Positions 28,118-37,280 of a DNA stretch of 64,000 bases are shown here, piece by piece. The translations under genes were made by a program, and so were the position numbers. This DNA comes from Gammaproteobacteria bacterium 28-57-27 (GTDB lineage Bacteria > Pseudomonadota > Gammaproteobacteria > Halothiobacillales > Halothiobacillaceae), in contig NCGK01000014.1 in the NCBI GenBank assembly GCA_002281735.1, positions 99,599 to 163,598 of the forward strand. The letters run 5' to 3'. The notes beneath the pieces are model-generated. The model had not been told where the DNA came from. It did not search any database and was given only the letters and a program-made list of their open reading frames with translations. Within the stretch, counting starts at the first letter, position 1, and every line of letters begins with the position of its first letter.

Positions 28118-28346
28118 CATTCGTCATCAAGCCGCATCAAGAGCAGTCTGTCAGTTTCCAGACAAAGCTTCACCTGAATACCTATCTCCAAATGGAGATA
28201 CAAGCCTGGCAAAATAAAAATAAACCCATTATTTTCAATATGATAAAAACAAACAACCCGCAGAATACCGCCACCTCAGCTTAATTGGTTCAAGGTTTGC
28301 TTAGCTATTCCGGGTCATCCTTGCGCCACCCCTCGCTGGAGGAACC
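28118..28346 (+). promoter_or_regulatory. leader region of the SagB locus with a perfect palindrome
   Basis: This 229-bp gap is AT-rich between 28200 and 28290. It contains TATCTCCAAATGGAGATA at 28183-28200, a perfect inverted repeat with 8-bp arms and 2-bp spacer that resembles an operator. The ribosome site GGAGG at 28338 serves the small frame at 28347. No regulator gene lies next to it. Confidence 0.5.
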
Positions 28347-28466
28347 ATGTCCCACGCCAAACGGATCCGCTTTCGCCCTGCCCTGCCCGCCCATGCCCGC
28401 CTGAAACAGGTACGCACATCGCGTTGCCGCAGCTGGGGTACTAAACCTGCCTGGCGGCGCGGGTGA
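28347..28466 (+). CDS. 39-residue very basic small protein, candidate peptide
   Basis: GGAGG lies 4 bases before ATG 28347, the best ribosome site in this region. The product MSHAKRIRFRPALPAHARLK, then QVRTSRCRSWGTKPAWRRG, has 12 Arg/Lys in 39 residues, one Cys and two Trp. The stop overlaps the GTG candidate start of the SagB-like gene, so translation is likely coupled. Neither a leader-type acidic helix nor a repeated core is visible, so a modified-peptide precursor is possible but unproved. It could also be a leader peptide or a spurious frame. Confidence 0.5.
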   Translation: MSHAKRIRFRPALPAHARLKQVRTSRCRSWGTKPAWRRG

Positions 28467-28471
28467 AACCA

Positions 28472-30163
28472 ATGCACGACACAGCTCAAGAGGCCGTGCG
28501 CGAGGTGCGCGCCTATCACCACGCGAGCAAGCACCACCTGCACGGCTACGCCCCCGGCCCGGCCTTTCTTGACTGGGACACCCAACCCGACCCGTTCCGC
28601 CGCTACCACGACGCGCCGCTGTTCCCCCTGCCGCTGGTGACGGGACATGGCGCCTGCCGCGTCGATGCGCTGTATTCCGCCGCAGCACGCACGCCGCAAG
28701 CCCTCAACGCGCATAGTTTGGGATTGTTCCTTGAGCTGGCTCTAGGGCTGAGCGCCTGGAAATCCAACGGCGTCGAACGCTGGGCGCTGCGCAATAACCC
28801 GTCCAGCGGCAATCTGCACCCGACCGAGGGCTATCTTTTGCTGTGGCGCGCCATCTCACCCGAACTTGTGCCGGGGCTGTACCACTACGCGCCGCATGAA
28901 CACGCGCTGGAACGCCGTGCCCGCCTGCCCGATGCGCTGGCCGGACAACTGAGCAGCACCCATGCGGGCTGTTTCGGCGCACTCGGCCTGTCCTCCGTGA
29001 TCTGGCGCGAGGCCTGGAAATACGGCGCGCGCGCCTACCGTTACTGCCAACTCGATGTCGGCCATGCCCTGGCCGCCGCGCGTCTGGCCGCACGGGTGCA
29101 GGGCTGGACGCTGCGCACGGAAACGGCGTTGGACGATGCCACGCTGAGCGCCTGTCTGGGGGTGGATCGCGCCGAAGATTACATGACCGATGACATGGCC
29201 GAAGCGCGCGAACATGCCGACCTTCTGGCTGTGCTTGGCACGGCCACGCCGCAGGCCGCCATCGACTGGTCATCCATCGCCCGCGCCTTGGATGAATGGA
29301 CAGGTACGGCCAACCGACTCAGCCAGGAGTTGGTCGAATGGCCGCAGATCACCCGCCTGCTGCCCGCGTTGCACAAGCCCGCGCACGCTCCCATGCCACA
29401 CGTCTTCCCGCCTGCTGAAACCGATTTCTCCAGCAATCAGCCCTCGACAAACAAGGACACGGACGAGCCAATGGATGCCTGCGCACTCATCCGCCAGCGC
29501 CGCAGCGCGCAACGCATGGACGGGCAAAGTGGCATCACGCGCCGCGCCTTTGAGCGCATGTTGCACCGCACCCTGCCGCATGCCGGATGCGCACCTTTCG
29601 ATGCCCTGCCCGCCCCACCCGCCATCCAGCTGCTACTGTTCGTGCACGCCGTCGAGGGTCTGCAGCCGGGAATCTATGCCCTGATCCGCGCTGCTGACAC
29701 GTTCGATGCCTTGCGCCGCGCCTGCAGCAGCGACGCGCTGGCGTGGCAGCCTGTGACCGACACTGCGCTGCCGCTTTACCGCCTCTACGCCCCGCTGGAA
29801 TTGCGCAAGCCTGCGGCGCAGCTGAGCTGCCAGCAAGGCATCGCCGGACGCGGCGCCTTCAGCCTGGGTATGCTGGCCGACCTCGGCGGCGCGCTGGAAA
29901 AGGAAGGCGCCTGGGTCTACCGCCGCCTGTTCTGGGAAGCCGGCATGATCGGCCAAGTGCTTTATCTTGAAGCTGAGTCCGCCGGGATGCAGGGCACGGG
30001 CATCGGCTGCTTCTTTGATGACGAGGTGCATCGCCTGCTCGGTCTGGAGGCTGAGGGCGACTGGCAGGATCTTTACCATTTCACCGTCGGCAAGGGGTTG
30101 AACGACACACGCCTGGCCAGCGAGCCAGCCTACGCCCATCTTCCCGCATCGCGCTTAACCTAA
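28472..30163 (+). CDS. SagB/ThcOx family dehydrogenase with two nitroreductase domains
   Basis: A protein of 563 residues (ATG 28472; GTG 28463 is the other candidate). It begins in the family style: YHHASKHHLHGYAPGPAFLD, then a first nitroreductase-fold domain (about 60-260, RNNPSSGNLHPTEGYLLLW). A linker rich in Pro/Ser follows, then a second domain (about 340-555, DACALIRQRRSAQRMDGQSG to CFFDDEVHRLLGLEAEGDWQ). Related FMN enzymes oxidise thiazolines to thiazoles in modified-peptide pathways, but stand-alone members exist whose function is unknown. No YcaO cyclase, protease or transporter is nearby. Two small genes follow in the same orientation. Confidence 0.85.
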   Translation: MHDTAQEAVREVRAYHHASKHHLHGYAPGPAFLDWDTQPDPFRRYHDAPLFPLPLVTGHGACRVDALYSAAARTPQALNAHSLGLFLELALGLSAWKSNGVERWALRNNPSSGNLHPTEGYLLLWRAISPELVPGLYHYAPHEHALERRARLPDALAGQLSSTHAGCFGALGLSSVIWREAWKYGARAYRYCQLDVGHALAAARLAARVQGWTLRTETALDDATLSACLGVDRAEDYMTDDMAEAREHADLLAVLGTATPQAAIDWSSIARALDEWTGTANRLSQELVEWPQITRLLPALHKPAHAPMPHVFPPAETDFSSNQPSTNKDTDEPMDACALIRQRRSAQRMDGQSGITRRAFERMLHRTLPHAGCAPFDALPAPPAIQLLLFVHAVEGLQPGIYALIRAADTFDALRRACSSDALAWQPVTDTALPLYRLYAPLELRKPAAQLSCQQGIAGRGAFSLGMLADLGGALEKEGAWVYRRLFWEAGMIGQVLYLEAESAGMQGTGIGCFFDDEVHRLLGLEAEGDWQDLYHFTVGKGLNDTRLASEPAYAHLPASRLT

Positions 30164-30184
30164 CGTCTTCGACCTGAGACGAGC

Positions 30185-30514
30185 ATGAATCCAGCCTATC
30201 CAGAACTTGCCGACTACGTTCACCTGTTCCAGCGCTATGGCGAGAATCTGGGCGCGATCTACCGCGAACCGGACGACGAGCGCTACGCCTTTCTGTTCGA
30301 GCAGGTGGTGCGCATGTTGATCAAACCCTCGCCCTTCAATCTCACCCTGCCCGAGCCTTTTCGCATCTCCGCCCACCGCTACCACAGCGGCGACCCGGTC
30401 ACGCTCACGCATCTGGGCGCCCCGGCCAACCGCAACTTCATGCTGTGCGATTTGCACGACATCATCATGCTCAAGGGCGGGCTGGCGCTAAAACGCCGCG
30501 AACGCCAGCCATGA
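30185..30514 (+). CDS. unknown 109-residue protein downstream of the SagB-like gene
   Basis: It starts MNPAYPELADYVHLFQRYGE and is rich in Tyr, His and Phe. There is no signal peptide or membrane segment. I do not recognise it. It begins 21 bases after the dehydrogenase and its stop overlaps an in-frame ATG of the next gene, so the three form one transcript. It may be an accessory or substrate-binding partner; that is inference from position. Confidence 0.7.
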   Translation: MNPAYPELADYVHLFQRYGENLGAIYREPDDERYAFLFEQVVRMLIKPSPFNLTLPEPFRISAHRYHSGDPVTLTHLGAPANRNFMLCDLHDIIMLKGGLALKRRERQP

Positions 30515-30555
30515 GCCTTGCTAGCCTATTTTCCCATTACTCCACGGAGCAGCGC

Positions 30556-30822
30556 ATGAATCCCGCCCCAACGCCCTTTCCAGCCGAGCATGCCGCCAAC
30601 CGCGCCGATGGCGCCGAGGCGCGCATGAGCGCGCTCAAAATCGAGATTGGCGCTCTTTTCGCCGAAATTGCTGCCCTCAAGGCGGAGATGAGCGCGTGGT
30701 ATGCCGGCGGGCAAGCACAACGCTTCCCGCGTTACCCGCTTCTGGCCGAGCGCGAAGTCAAACTCTCGCGTCTTGATAGCGAGTTCAAGCAGCTATGGGA
30801 TGCACACCATGCAAAACAATGA
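30556..30822 (+). CDS. small coiled-coil protein of unknown function
   Basis: An 88-residue protein. ATG 30556 has GGAG 6 bases upstream. An ATG at 30511 overlapping the previous stop (ATGA) gives a 103-residue form. Residues 20-50 (EARMSALKIEIGALFAEIAA, then LKAEMSAWYAGG) form an amphipathic helix. No domain is recognised. It ends 18 bases before the repeat element at 30841. Confidence 0.65.
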   Translation: MNPAPTPFPAEHAANRADGAEARMSALKIEIGALFAEIAALKAEMSAWYAGGQAQRFPRYPLLAEREVKLSRLDSEFKQLWDAHHAKQ

Positions 30823-30840
30823 TGCTCGACAACCTGCCAA

Positions 30841-30997
30841 GGAAACGCTGATTTATTCAACGTTTCCCGCTTGGGGCAGGATGCCCCAACACGAACAATG
30901 GCGTAAGCCATTGATTCGTGAAGACCATTGCGGGCGTGTACTGCAACAAGGCTTGCTGATGTATTCCATGGATGGAATACATCAGCATTTACCTAAG
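30841..30997. mobile_element. possible MITE-like element
   Basis: About 157 bp. The left end GGAAACGCTGATTTATTC and the right end, read as its complement GGTAAATGCTGATGTATTC, are imperfect terminal inverted repeats. The perfect palindrome GCTGATGTATTCCAT-GG-ATGGAATACATCAGC lies at 30955-30986. The interior has no gene. Related ends occur alone at 9157 and 20461. I see no flanking target duplication, so mobility is only suggested. Confidence 0.5.
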
Positions 30998-31526
30998 CCA
31001 GCGCGAGACGTGACATACTCTGGTAATCGCTGAAGCCGCGCTTTTTCAAAGCCTTTTTCAGTGCTTCCAGGCCAGCCCTGACCTGCTCGGCGCGCGGCTG
31101 CGCCAACTCAACCTGACTGACTTCGCTGAACAGCTCGTCGAAACTCTGCTTGAGCTGGGCATCATGAAAGCCCTTGCGCGTCGAACGAAAACCAACGATT
31201 TCGCCACTCCCTGCCTTGATGTCAGGGTGAAAATAGCCAAACGTCCAATAATGCTCACCACTCTTGGTGCGATTCTTGGTTACCCCGAAAAATGTCTCGC
31301 CATCACGCAGAGCCTGCCATAGCACTGAATAAATGCAGCGGGGAACATCCGGGTGGCGCACGATGTTGTGCGGTTTACCCAAAACTTCATCGCTCGTGAA
31401 CCCTGTGACCTGGAGAAAGGCTGAATTGGCGAAGGCAATCAAACCTTGGGGATCAGTGCGGGTTGAAATGATCTCGGATGTTTTAACCTGACGCTCGTTA
31501 CCCGTCAGCGGAAGCTTGTCGCTCAT
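30993..31526 (-). CDS. stand-alone PAS domain protein, aerotaxis-receptor type
   Basis: A 177-residue cytoplasmic protein. Residues 20-125 form a PAS domain of the Aer type (TDPQGLIAFANSAFLQVTGF, then VRHPDVPRCIYSVLWQALRD, then KNRTKSGEHYWTFGYFHPDI). The C-terminal 50 residues are helical (AEQVRAGLEALKKALKKRGF). There is no transmembrane helix, HAMP, MCP, kinase or GGDEF domain. Aer binds FAD to sense redox; a cofactor here is plausible but not shown. A GAGG site stands before ATG 31526. Confidence 0.85.
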   Translation of the reverse strand: MSDKLPLTGNERQVKTSEIISTRTDPQGLIAFANSAFLQVTGFTSDEVLGKPHNIVRHPDVPRCIYSVLWQALRDGETFFGVTKNRTKSGEHYWTFGYFHPDIKAGSGEIVGFRSTRKGFHDAQLKQSFDELFSEVSQVELAQPRAEQVRAGLEALKKALKKRGFSDYQSMSRLALA

Positions 31527-31820
31527 ATTTAATTCACCTCAACGTAGGAGATGTAGCCGGGAATCCCAACGCTCCAGCAAGGCTCCACACAAGAGCCTTT
31601 CGTTTGACATGAGGAAACCTAGCCATGACTTGCGAATCAATGGGTTAAGCCAGTATTCACGCCGGGATAAATACTCACATAATAAGTGTGGTAAATCAAA
31701 CAAATTCAGGCTTTTCACACGGATACTGCACCGGCAAGTATGCCTTCGATAATTATCGGCATAAAGACGGTAGAATTTTTAATACAGGCATAAATTCAAT
31801 CCCCAGGTCGCATCTCACCA
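31527..31820. other. gene-free region upstream of the PAS gene
   Basis: About 290 bp holding the promoter of the PAS gene on the minus strand. CCGATAATTATCGG near 31747-31760 is a perfect palindrome. I see no reading frame with a credible start and no RNA gene. Confidence 0.4.
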
Positions 31821-31848
31821 ATAAAAAACCCCGCACATGGCGGGGCAA
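31821..31848 (-). terminator. rho-independent terminator after icd
   Basis: On the minus strand GCCCCGCCATGTGCGGGGTTTTTTAT: CCCCGC pairs with GCGGGG around a 5-base loop, followed by six T. Confidence 0.9.
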
Positions 31849-31876
31849 TACTTCTGATAAAAACCAAGCCGAAGAT

Positions 31877-33130
31877 TTACATCTGCGCAATCATCTCATC
31901 ACCAAATTCCGAGCAACTGACGCGCGTAGCGTCATCCATCAGGCGGGCAAAATCGCCGGTAACACGCTTGCTGGCAATCGCGCCTTCCACACCTTTAATC
32001 ACCAAATCAGCAGCTTCGACCCAGCCCATATGACGCAACATCATTTCGGCGGAAAGAATGAGCGAAGCCGGGTTGGCGATATTTTTACCCGCGATATCCG
32101 GGCCAGTGCCGTGGGTGGCTTCGAACATGGCAATGGTGTCCGACAGATTCGCGCCCGGCGCAATGCCGATGCCGCCCACTTGTGCGGCCAGCGCGTCGGA
32201 GATGTAATCGCCGTTCAGGTTCAGGGTGGCGATCACGTCGTAGTCTTCAGGTTTGAGCAGAATTTGCTGCAAAAACGCATCGGCAATGCCGTCTTTGATG
32301 ATGATTTCCTTGCCAGTTTTGGGATTGCTGCACTTGCACCAGCCACCGCCGATCTCCTCGGCACCGAATTCTTTTTTCACCAGGTCATAGCCCCATTGTT
32401 TGAAGCCGCCTTCGGTGAATTTCATGATATTGCCCTTGTGCACCAGGGTCAGCGAACTACGGTCGTTGTCGATCACATATTCCATCGCTTTGCGCACCAG
32501 ACGCTCGGTGCCTTCACGCGAGACGGGCTTGATGCCGATACCCGAGCTTTCGGGGAAACGGATTTTTTTCACGCCCATTTCGTTTTGTAGAAAATCGATG
32601 ACTTTTTTGACTTCAGGCGTGCCCGCAGCCCATTCAATACCCGCGTAAATGTCTTCCGAGTTTTCGCGGAAGATGACCATTTCGGTTTTTTCCGGGTGCT
32701 TGAGCGGGCTGGGCGTGCCTTTGAAATAGCGCACGGGGCGCAGGCAAACGTATAAATCCAGATCCTGGCGCAGGGTCACATTCAACGAGCGAATGCCGCC
32801 GCCGACCGGAGTGGTCAGGGGGCCTTTGATCGACACGACATAGTCCTTGATGGCGGCGAAAGTTTCCTCCGGCAACCAGGTGTTGGCGCCGTAAAGTGCG
32901 TTGGCCTTTTCAGCGGCGTAAATTTCCATCCAGGCAATCTTGCGCGCATTGCCGTAAGCCTTGTCCACCGCCGCATCAATGACTTTCAACATCACCGGGG
33001 TAATGTCTACGCCAATGCCGTCGCCTTCGATGAACGGGATAATCGGGTTATTAGGCACATTCAGGGAAAAATCGGCATTGGTGGTGATCTTTTCACCGCT
33101 GGCGGGGATGGTGATTTTGCTTTGGTTCAT
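31877..33130 (-). CDS. icd: isocitrate dehydrogenase, NADP type
   Basis: A 417-residue TCA-cycle enzyme converting isocitrate to 2-oxoglutarate. It starts [20 protein letters not shown] at ATG 33130, with AGGAAA upstream. The substrate serine is in [14 protein letters not shown], and the metal/substrate loops [15 protein letters not shown] and [14 protein letters not shown] are intact. The size and the start are like the E. coli enzyme. The frame is open for 188 more codons upstream, but that part is antisense to the NUDIX gene and not coding. Confidence 0.97.
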   Translation of the reverse strand: MNQSKITIPASGEKITTNADFSLNVPNNPIIPFIEGDGIGVDITPVMLKVIDAAVDKAYGNARKIAWMEIYAAEKANALYGANTWLPEETFAAIKDYVVSIKGPLTTPVGGGIRSLNVTLRQDLDLYVCLRPVRYFKGTPSPLKHPEKTEMVIFRENSEDIYAGIEWAAGTPEVKKVIDFLQNEMGVKKIRFPESSGIGIKPVSREGTERLVRKAMEYVIDNDRSSLTLVHKGNIMKFTEGGFKQWGYDLVKKEFGAEEIGGGWCKCSNPKTGKEIIIKDGIADAFLQQILLKPEDYDVIATLNLNGDYISDALAAQVGGIGIAPGANLSDTIAMFEATHGTGPDIAGKNIANPASLILSAEMMLRHMGWVEAADLVIKGVEGAIASKRVTGDFARLMDDATRVSCSEFGDEMIAQM

Positions 33131-33256
33131 GGCGTGTTTCCTGGGTTTAAAGGCGTTTCGATATAATGGCCGCAACATAGCAGCACGCAAGAAGTTACGC
33201 AAAAATTGTTCCAACACGCGTGAGCTTTCATCGGCGGCTATGTTAAATTGACGCCC

Positions 33257-34844
<1,588 letters not shown>

Positions 34845-34845
<1 letters not shown>

Positions 34846-35349
34846 TGGCACGCACGATTGAAGACCAAACCCTGGCACTTGCGGGCGTCGTACAGGCCTG
34901 TCTGCTGGTGCGCGAGCTGGCCTATCAAGGACAAGCCCCGGAAAGCGCGTTTCAGGCCAGTATTGCCAGCCTGTTCCGCATGGATGCCGCCGATGTCCCC
35001 AGCGTTTACGATGGCGCGTTGCGCCTGGGCGATGGCCTGCGCCATTTGCGCAAACAACTGGCCGGGCAGGCGGGCGCGCAAGACGCGGAAATCATGCGTC
35101 ACAGTTTGACCCTGCTGCATTCAAAAAACCATCAGCACGCTAAGCCCCAAAATCATGGTCAAGGGCGAGCCCAAGCAACTTAACGAACCTTGGGTTGCAC
35201 AACGCATCCGTAGCGCCTTGTTGGCTGGCGTGCGCTCTGCCGTACTGTGGCACCAATGCGGGGGACGCAAACTCAACCTGTTATTCAGGCGCAAGCGCTT
35301 CATCGACGCGAGCGACAACTGGTTACGCAATGGATTGCGCGTGGTTTAA
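34845..35349 (+). pseudogene. hflD: HflD homologue with an internal out-of-frame deletion
   Basis: ATG 34845 opens MARTIEDQTLALAGVVQACL and reads as the HflD N-terminus to RHSLTLLH (about residue 92). The frame then leaves the family and stops at 35183. Another frame, entering near 35130, reads IQKTISTLSPKIMVKGEPKQ, then IRSALLAGVRSAVLWHQCGG, the HflD C-terminal third, to 35349. Some 40-45 codons are missing at the join, plus the frame. HflD is normally about 205-213 residues and is a FtsH-related lambda-lysogeny modulator in E. coli; it often follows mnmA, as here. A base error cannot explain the loss of 40 codons. Confidence 0.8.
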
Positions 35350-35363
35350 AAACAGCTACGCAT

Positions 35364-35406
35364 AAAAAAGCGCGGGAGACTGTACAGTCCACCGCGCTTT
35401 CATTTT
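35364..35406. terminator. strong bidirectional terminator
   Basis: AAAAAAGCGCGG and CCGCGCTTT form the outer stem, and GACTGTACAGTC a self-complementary inner stem. The minus-strand read-out ends in CGCGCTTTTTT, so it terminates the nuo/DUF2818 transcript. The plus strand has a weaker T-run. Confidence 0.9.
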
Positions 35407-35431
35407 GCCTGTTTCAAAACTGTGCAGCAGA

Positions 35432-35785
35432 TTAAGCCGACTTGTGGCGACGACGCCCTTCCGCGAAATAAATGAATCCGGGTAAGGCAAACACCGCGAA
35501 CAAAACCAGGGCGACCGAATAAAATTCCCAAGTTTTGGCGTAGATCTCACCCGGGCAGGCGGCGAAACCAAAGAATGCCGCAATACTGGTGCAGCCCAAT
35601 TCAAAACGCCAAGCCAGTAGTGCGGCCAAACCAAAACCCGCGCCCCATTCAAGCAAGCGCAGCCAAAAAACCTTCTGCCTGGATACAAGAGGAAACACCG
35701 CCAACAGCCGATCATTCAACCAAGGCAGGTTGGCCAATGCAAAGCTCAGTATCAACAAGCCGTAGACCGCGAATGTGGAAGTCAT
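35432..35785 (-). CDS. DUF2818 family membrane protein
   Basis: A 117-residue protein with three hydrophobic segments. The start MTSTFAVYGLLILSFALANL and the NDRLLAVFPLVSRQKVFWLR segment, then WEFYSVALVLFAVFALPGFI, match the DUF2818 family. Members sit immediately after nuoN in betaproteobacteria. The role in complex I is unknown. It is 47 bp below nuoN on the same strand. Confidence 0.8.
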   Translation of the reverse strand: MTSTFAVYGLLILSFALANLPWLNDRLLAVFPLVSRQKVFWLRLLEWGAGFGLAALLAWRFELGCTSIAAFFGFAACPGEIYAKTWEFYSVALVLFAVFALPGFIYFAEGRRRHKSA

Positions 35786-35832
35786 GCGTTGCGCCTTATC
35801 CTAAAGCCTAAAGCTTGGGGTGAAAAAAACAT

Positions 35833-37266
35833 TCAAAACACCTGAGCACACAAGGCAACCAAACCTGCGGGATATAAACCCAAGACCAAAACCGCAATCC
35901 CGGTACCATTCAATACCCAGCGCATATCCAGACTTTGCACCGGCATTCCGGTCACCAAAGGCTTGTCGAAATAGGCCATTTTGATCACACGCAAATAATA
36001 GAACGCACCAATCACCGACATGACCACGGCATACACCGCCAGCCAAACCAGATTGATTTCAACCACGGCCTGCAATACCGCCAGTTTTGCCCAGAAGCCC
36101 AAGGTAAACGGAATACCGGCCATGGAAAACATTATGACCAGCAGAATAAAGGCCATCCATGGACTGCGGTCGTTGAGTCCTTTCAAGTCATCCAACTGAT
36201 CGGCCTCAATACCGCGCGAAGCTAGATAGGTAATGATACCGAACCCGCCCAAGCTCATCAGACCGTACGCCAGGGTGTAGAACAGTGCGGCAGAAAAACC
36301 ATCCGCCGTGCCGGAAAGCACGCCAAGCAAAATAAAACCGACATGCGACACTGTGGAATACGCCAACATGCGCTTAAAGCTGGTCTGCGCAATGGCGATG
36401 ACATTACCCACGAACAGCGAAGCCACGGCAAACACGATCATCAACATTTGCCAGTCGGGTAACATGCCAATCAGACCATCACCAAACAAACGCAGCAACA
36501 AAGCCAAGGCAGCAATTTTGGGCGCGGAACTCAGATACAGAGTCACCGCAGTGGGCGCGCCGTCATAAACATCCGGCAACCACATATGGAAGGGTGCGGC
36601 GCCCAGTTTGAATACCAGCCCAGACAACATGAACAGCATAGCCATCAGCAAGGCCAATTTAGGCACTTCACCACCGAGCACGGCCTGACGAATAACGGCA
36701 ATATCCAAAGACCCGGTCACGCCATACAGCAAGGACATGCCGTACAAAAGCAAACCTGAAGCCAAGGCACCCAATACGAAATACTTCATGGCAGCTTCAG
36801 ACGAACGAATATCGTCACGATGAATCGCCACCATGGCATACAAGGCCAGCGACATCAGCTCCAGACCGAGATAAATCAGCAGCAGACTGTACGCGCTGGC
36901 CATAATCATCATGCCCAGCAAACCAAACAAGCCAAGAATGTAATACTCACCTTTGTGAATATCACGATCTTTTAGATAACTGCGCGATAAGGCAAAGGCC
37001 ATACTGATCATCAAAATCATGGCCAGTTTCATCACATCGGAAAGAGCATCGTTGATGACACTGCCATCAAAACTCAGGCGCTGCTCCATACTCATACCAG
37101 TCAGCACAGCCACAAAGGTGACCACGAGGCTTATCTGGGCCAACCAATAAGTGACATCACGCGAACCTGCACGCATAAAAGCATCGATTAACAAAATGGA
37201 GCAGGCCAAAACCAGAAGAATAATTTCCGGCAAAATTGGCATTAGGTTGAGCGCATCTAAAGTCAT
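35833..37266 (-). CDS. nuoN: NADH-quinone oxidoreductase subunit N
   Basis: A 477-residue antiporter-like subunit of the membrane arm, with about 14 transmembrane segments. The start LDALNLMPILPEIILLVLAC and the FHMWLPDVYDGAPTAVTLYL segment are typical. It is the last nuo gene, 14 bp after nuoM. NuoL, M and N each form one proton channel. Confidence 0.96.
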   Translation of the reverse strand: MTLDALNLMPILPEIILLVLACSILLIDAFMRAGSRDVTYWLAQISLVVTFVAVLTGMSMEQRLSFDGSVINDALSDVMKLAMILMISMAFALSRSYLKDRDIHKGEYYILGLFGLLGMMIMASAYSLLLIYLGLELMSLALYAMVAIHRDDIRSSEAAMKYFVLGALASGLLLYGMSLLYGVTGSLDIAVIRQAVLGGEVPKLALLMAMLFMLSGLVFKLGAAPFHMWLPDVYDGAPTAVTLYLSSAPKIAALALLLRLFGDGLIGMLPDWQMLMIVFAVASLFVGNVIAIAQTSFKRMLAYSTVSHVGFILLGVLSGTADGFSAALFYTLAYGLMSLGGFGIITYLASRGIEADQLDDLKGLNDRSPWMAFILLVIMFSMAGIPFTLGFWAKLAVLQAVVEINLVWLAVYAVVMSVIGAFYYLRVIKMAYFDKPLVTGMPVQSLDMRWVLNGTGIAVLVLGLYPAGLVALCAQVF

Positions 37267-37280
37267 GAGTTTTTCCGTGC

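Noticed and set aside
28301..28714. Minus-strand frames opposite the start of the SagB-like gene.
   Set aside because: They cover conserved coding sequence of the dehydrogenase and lack start signals.
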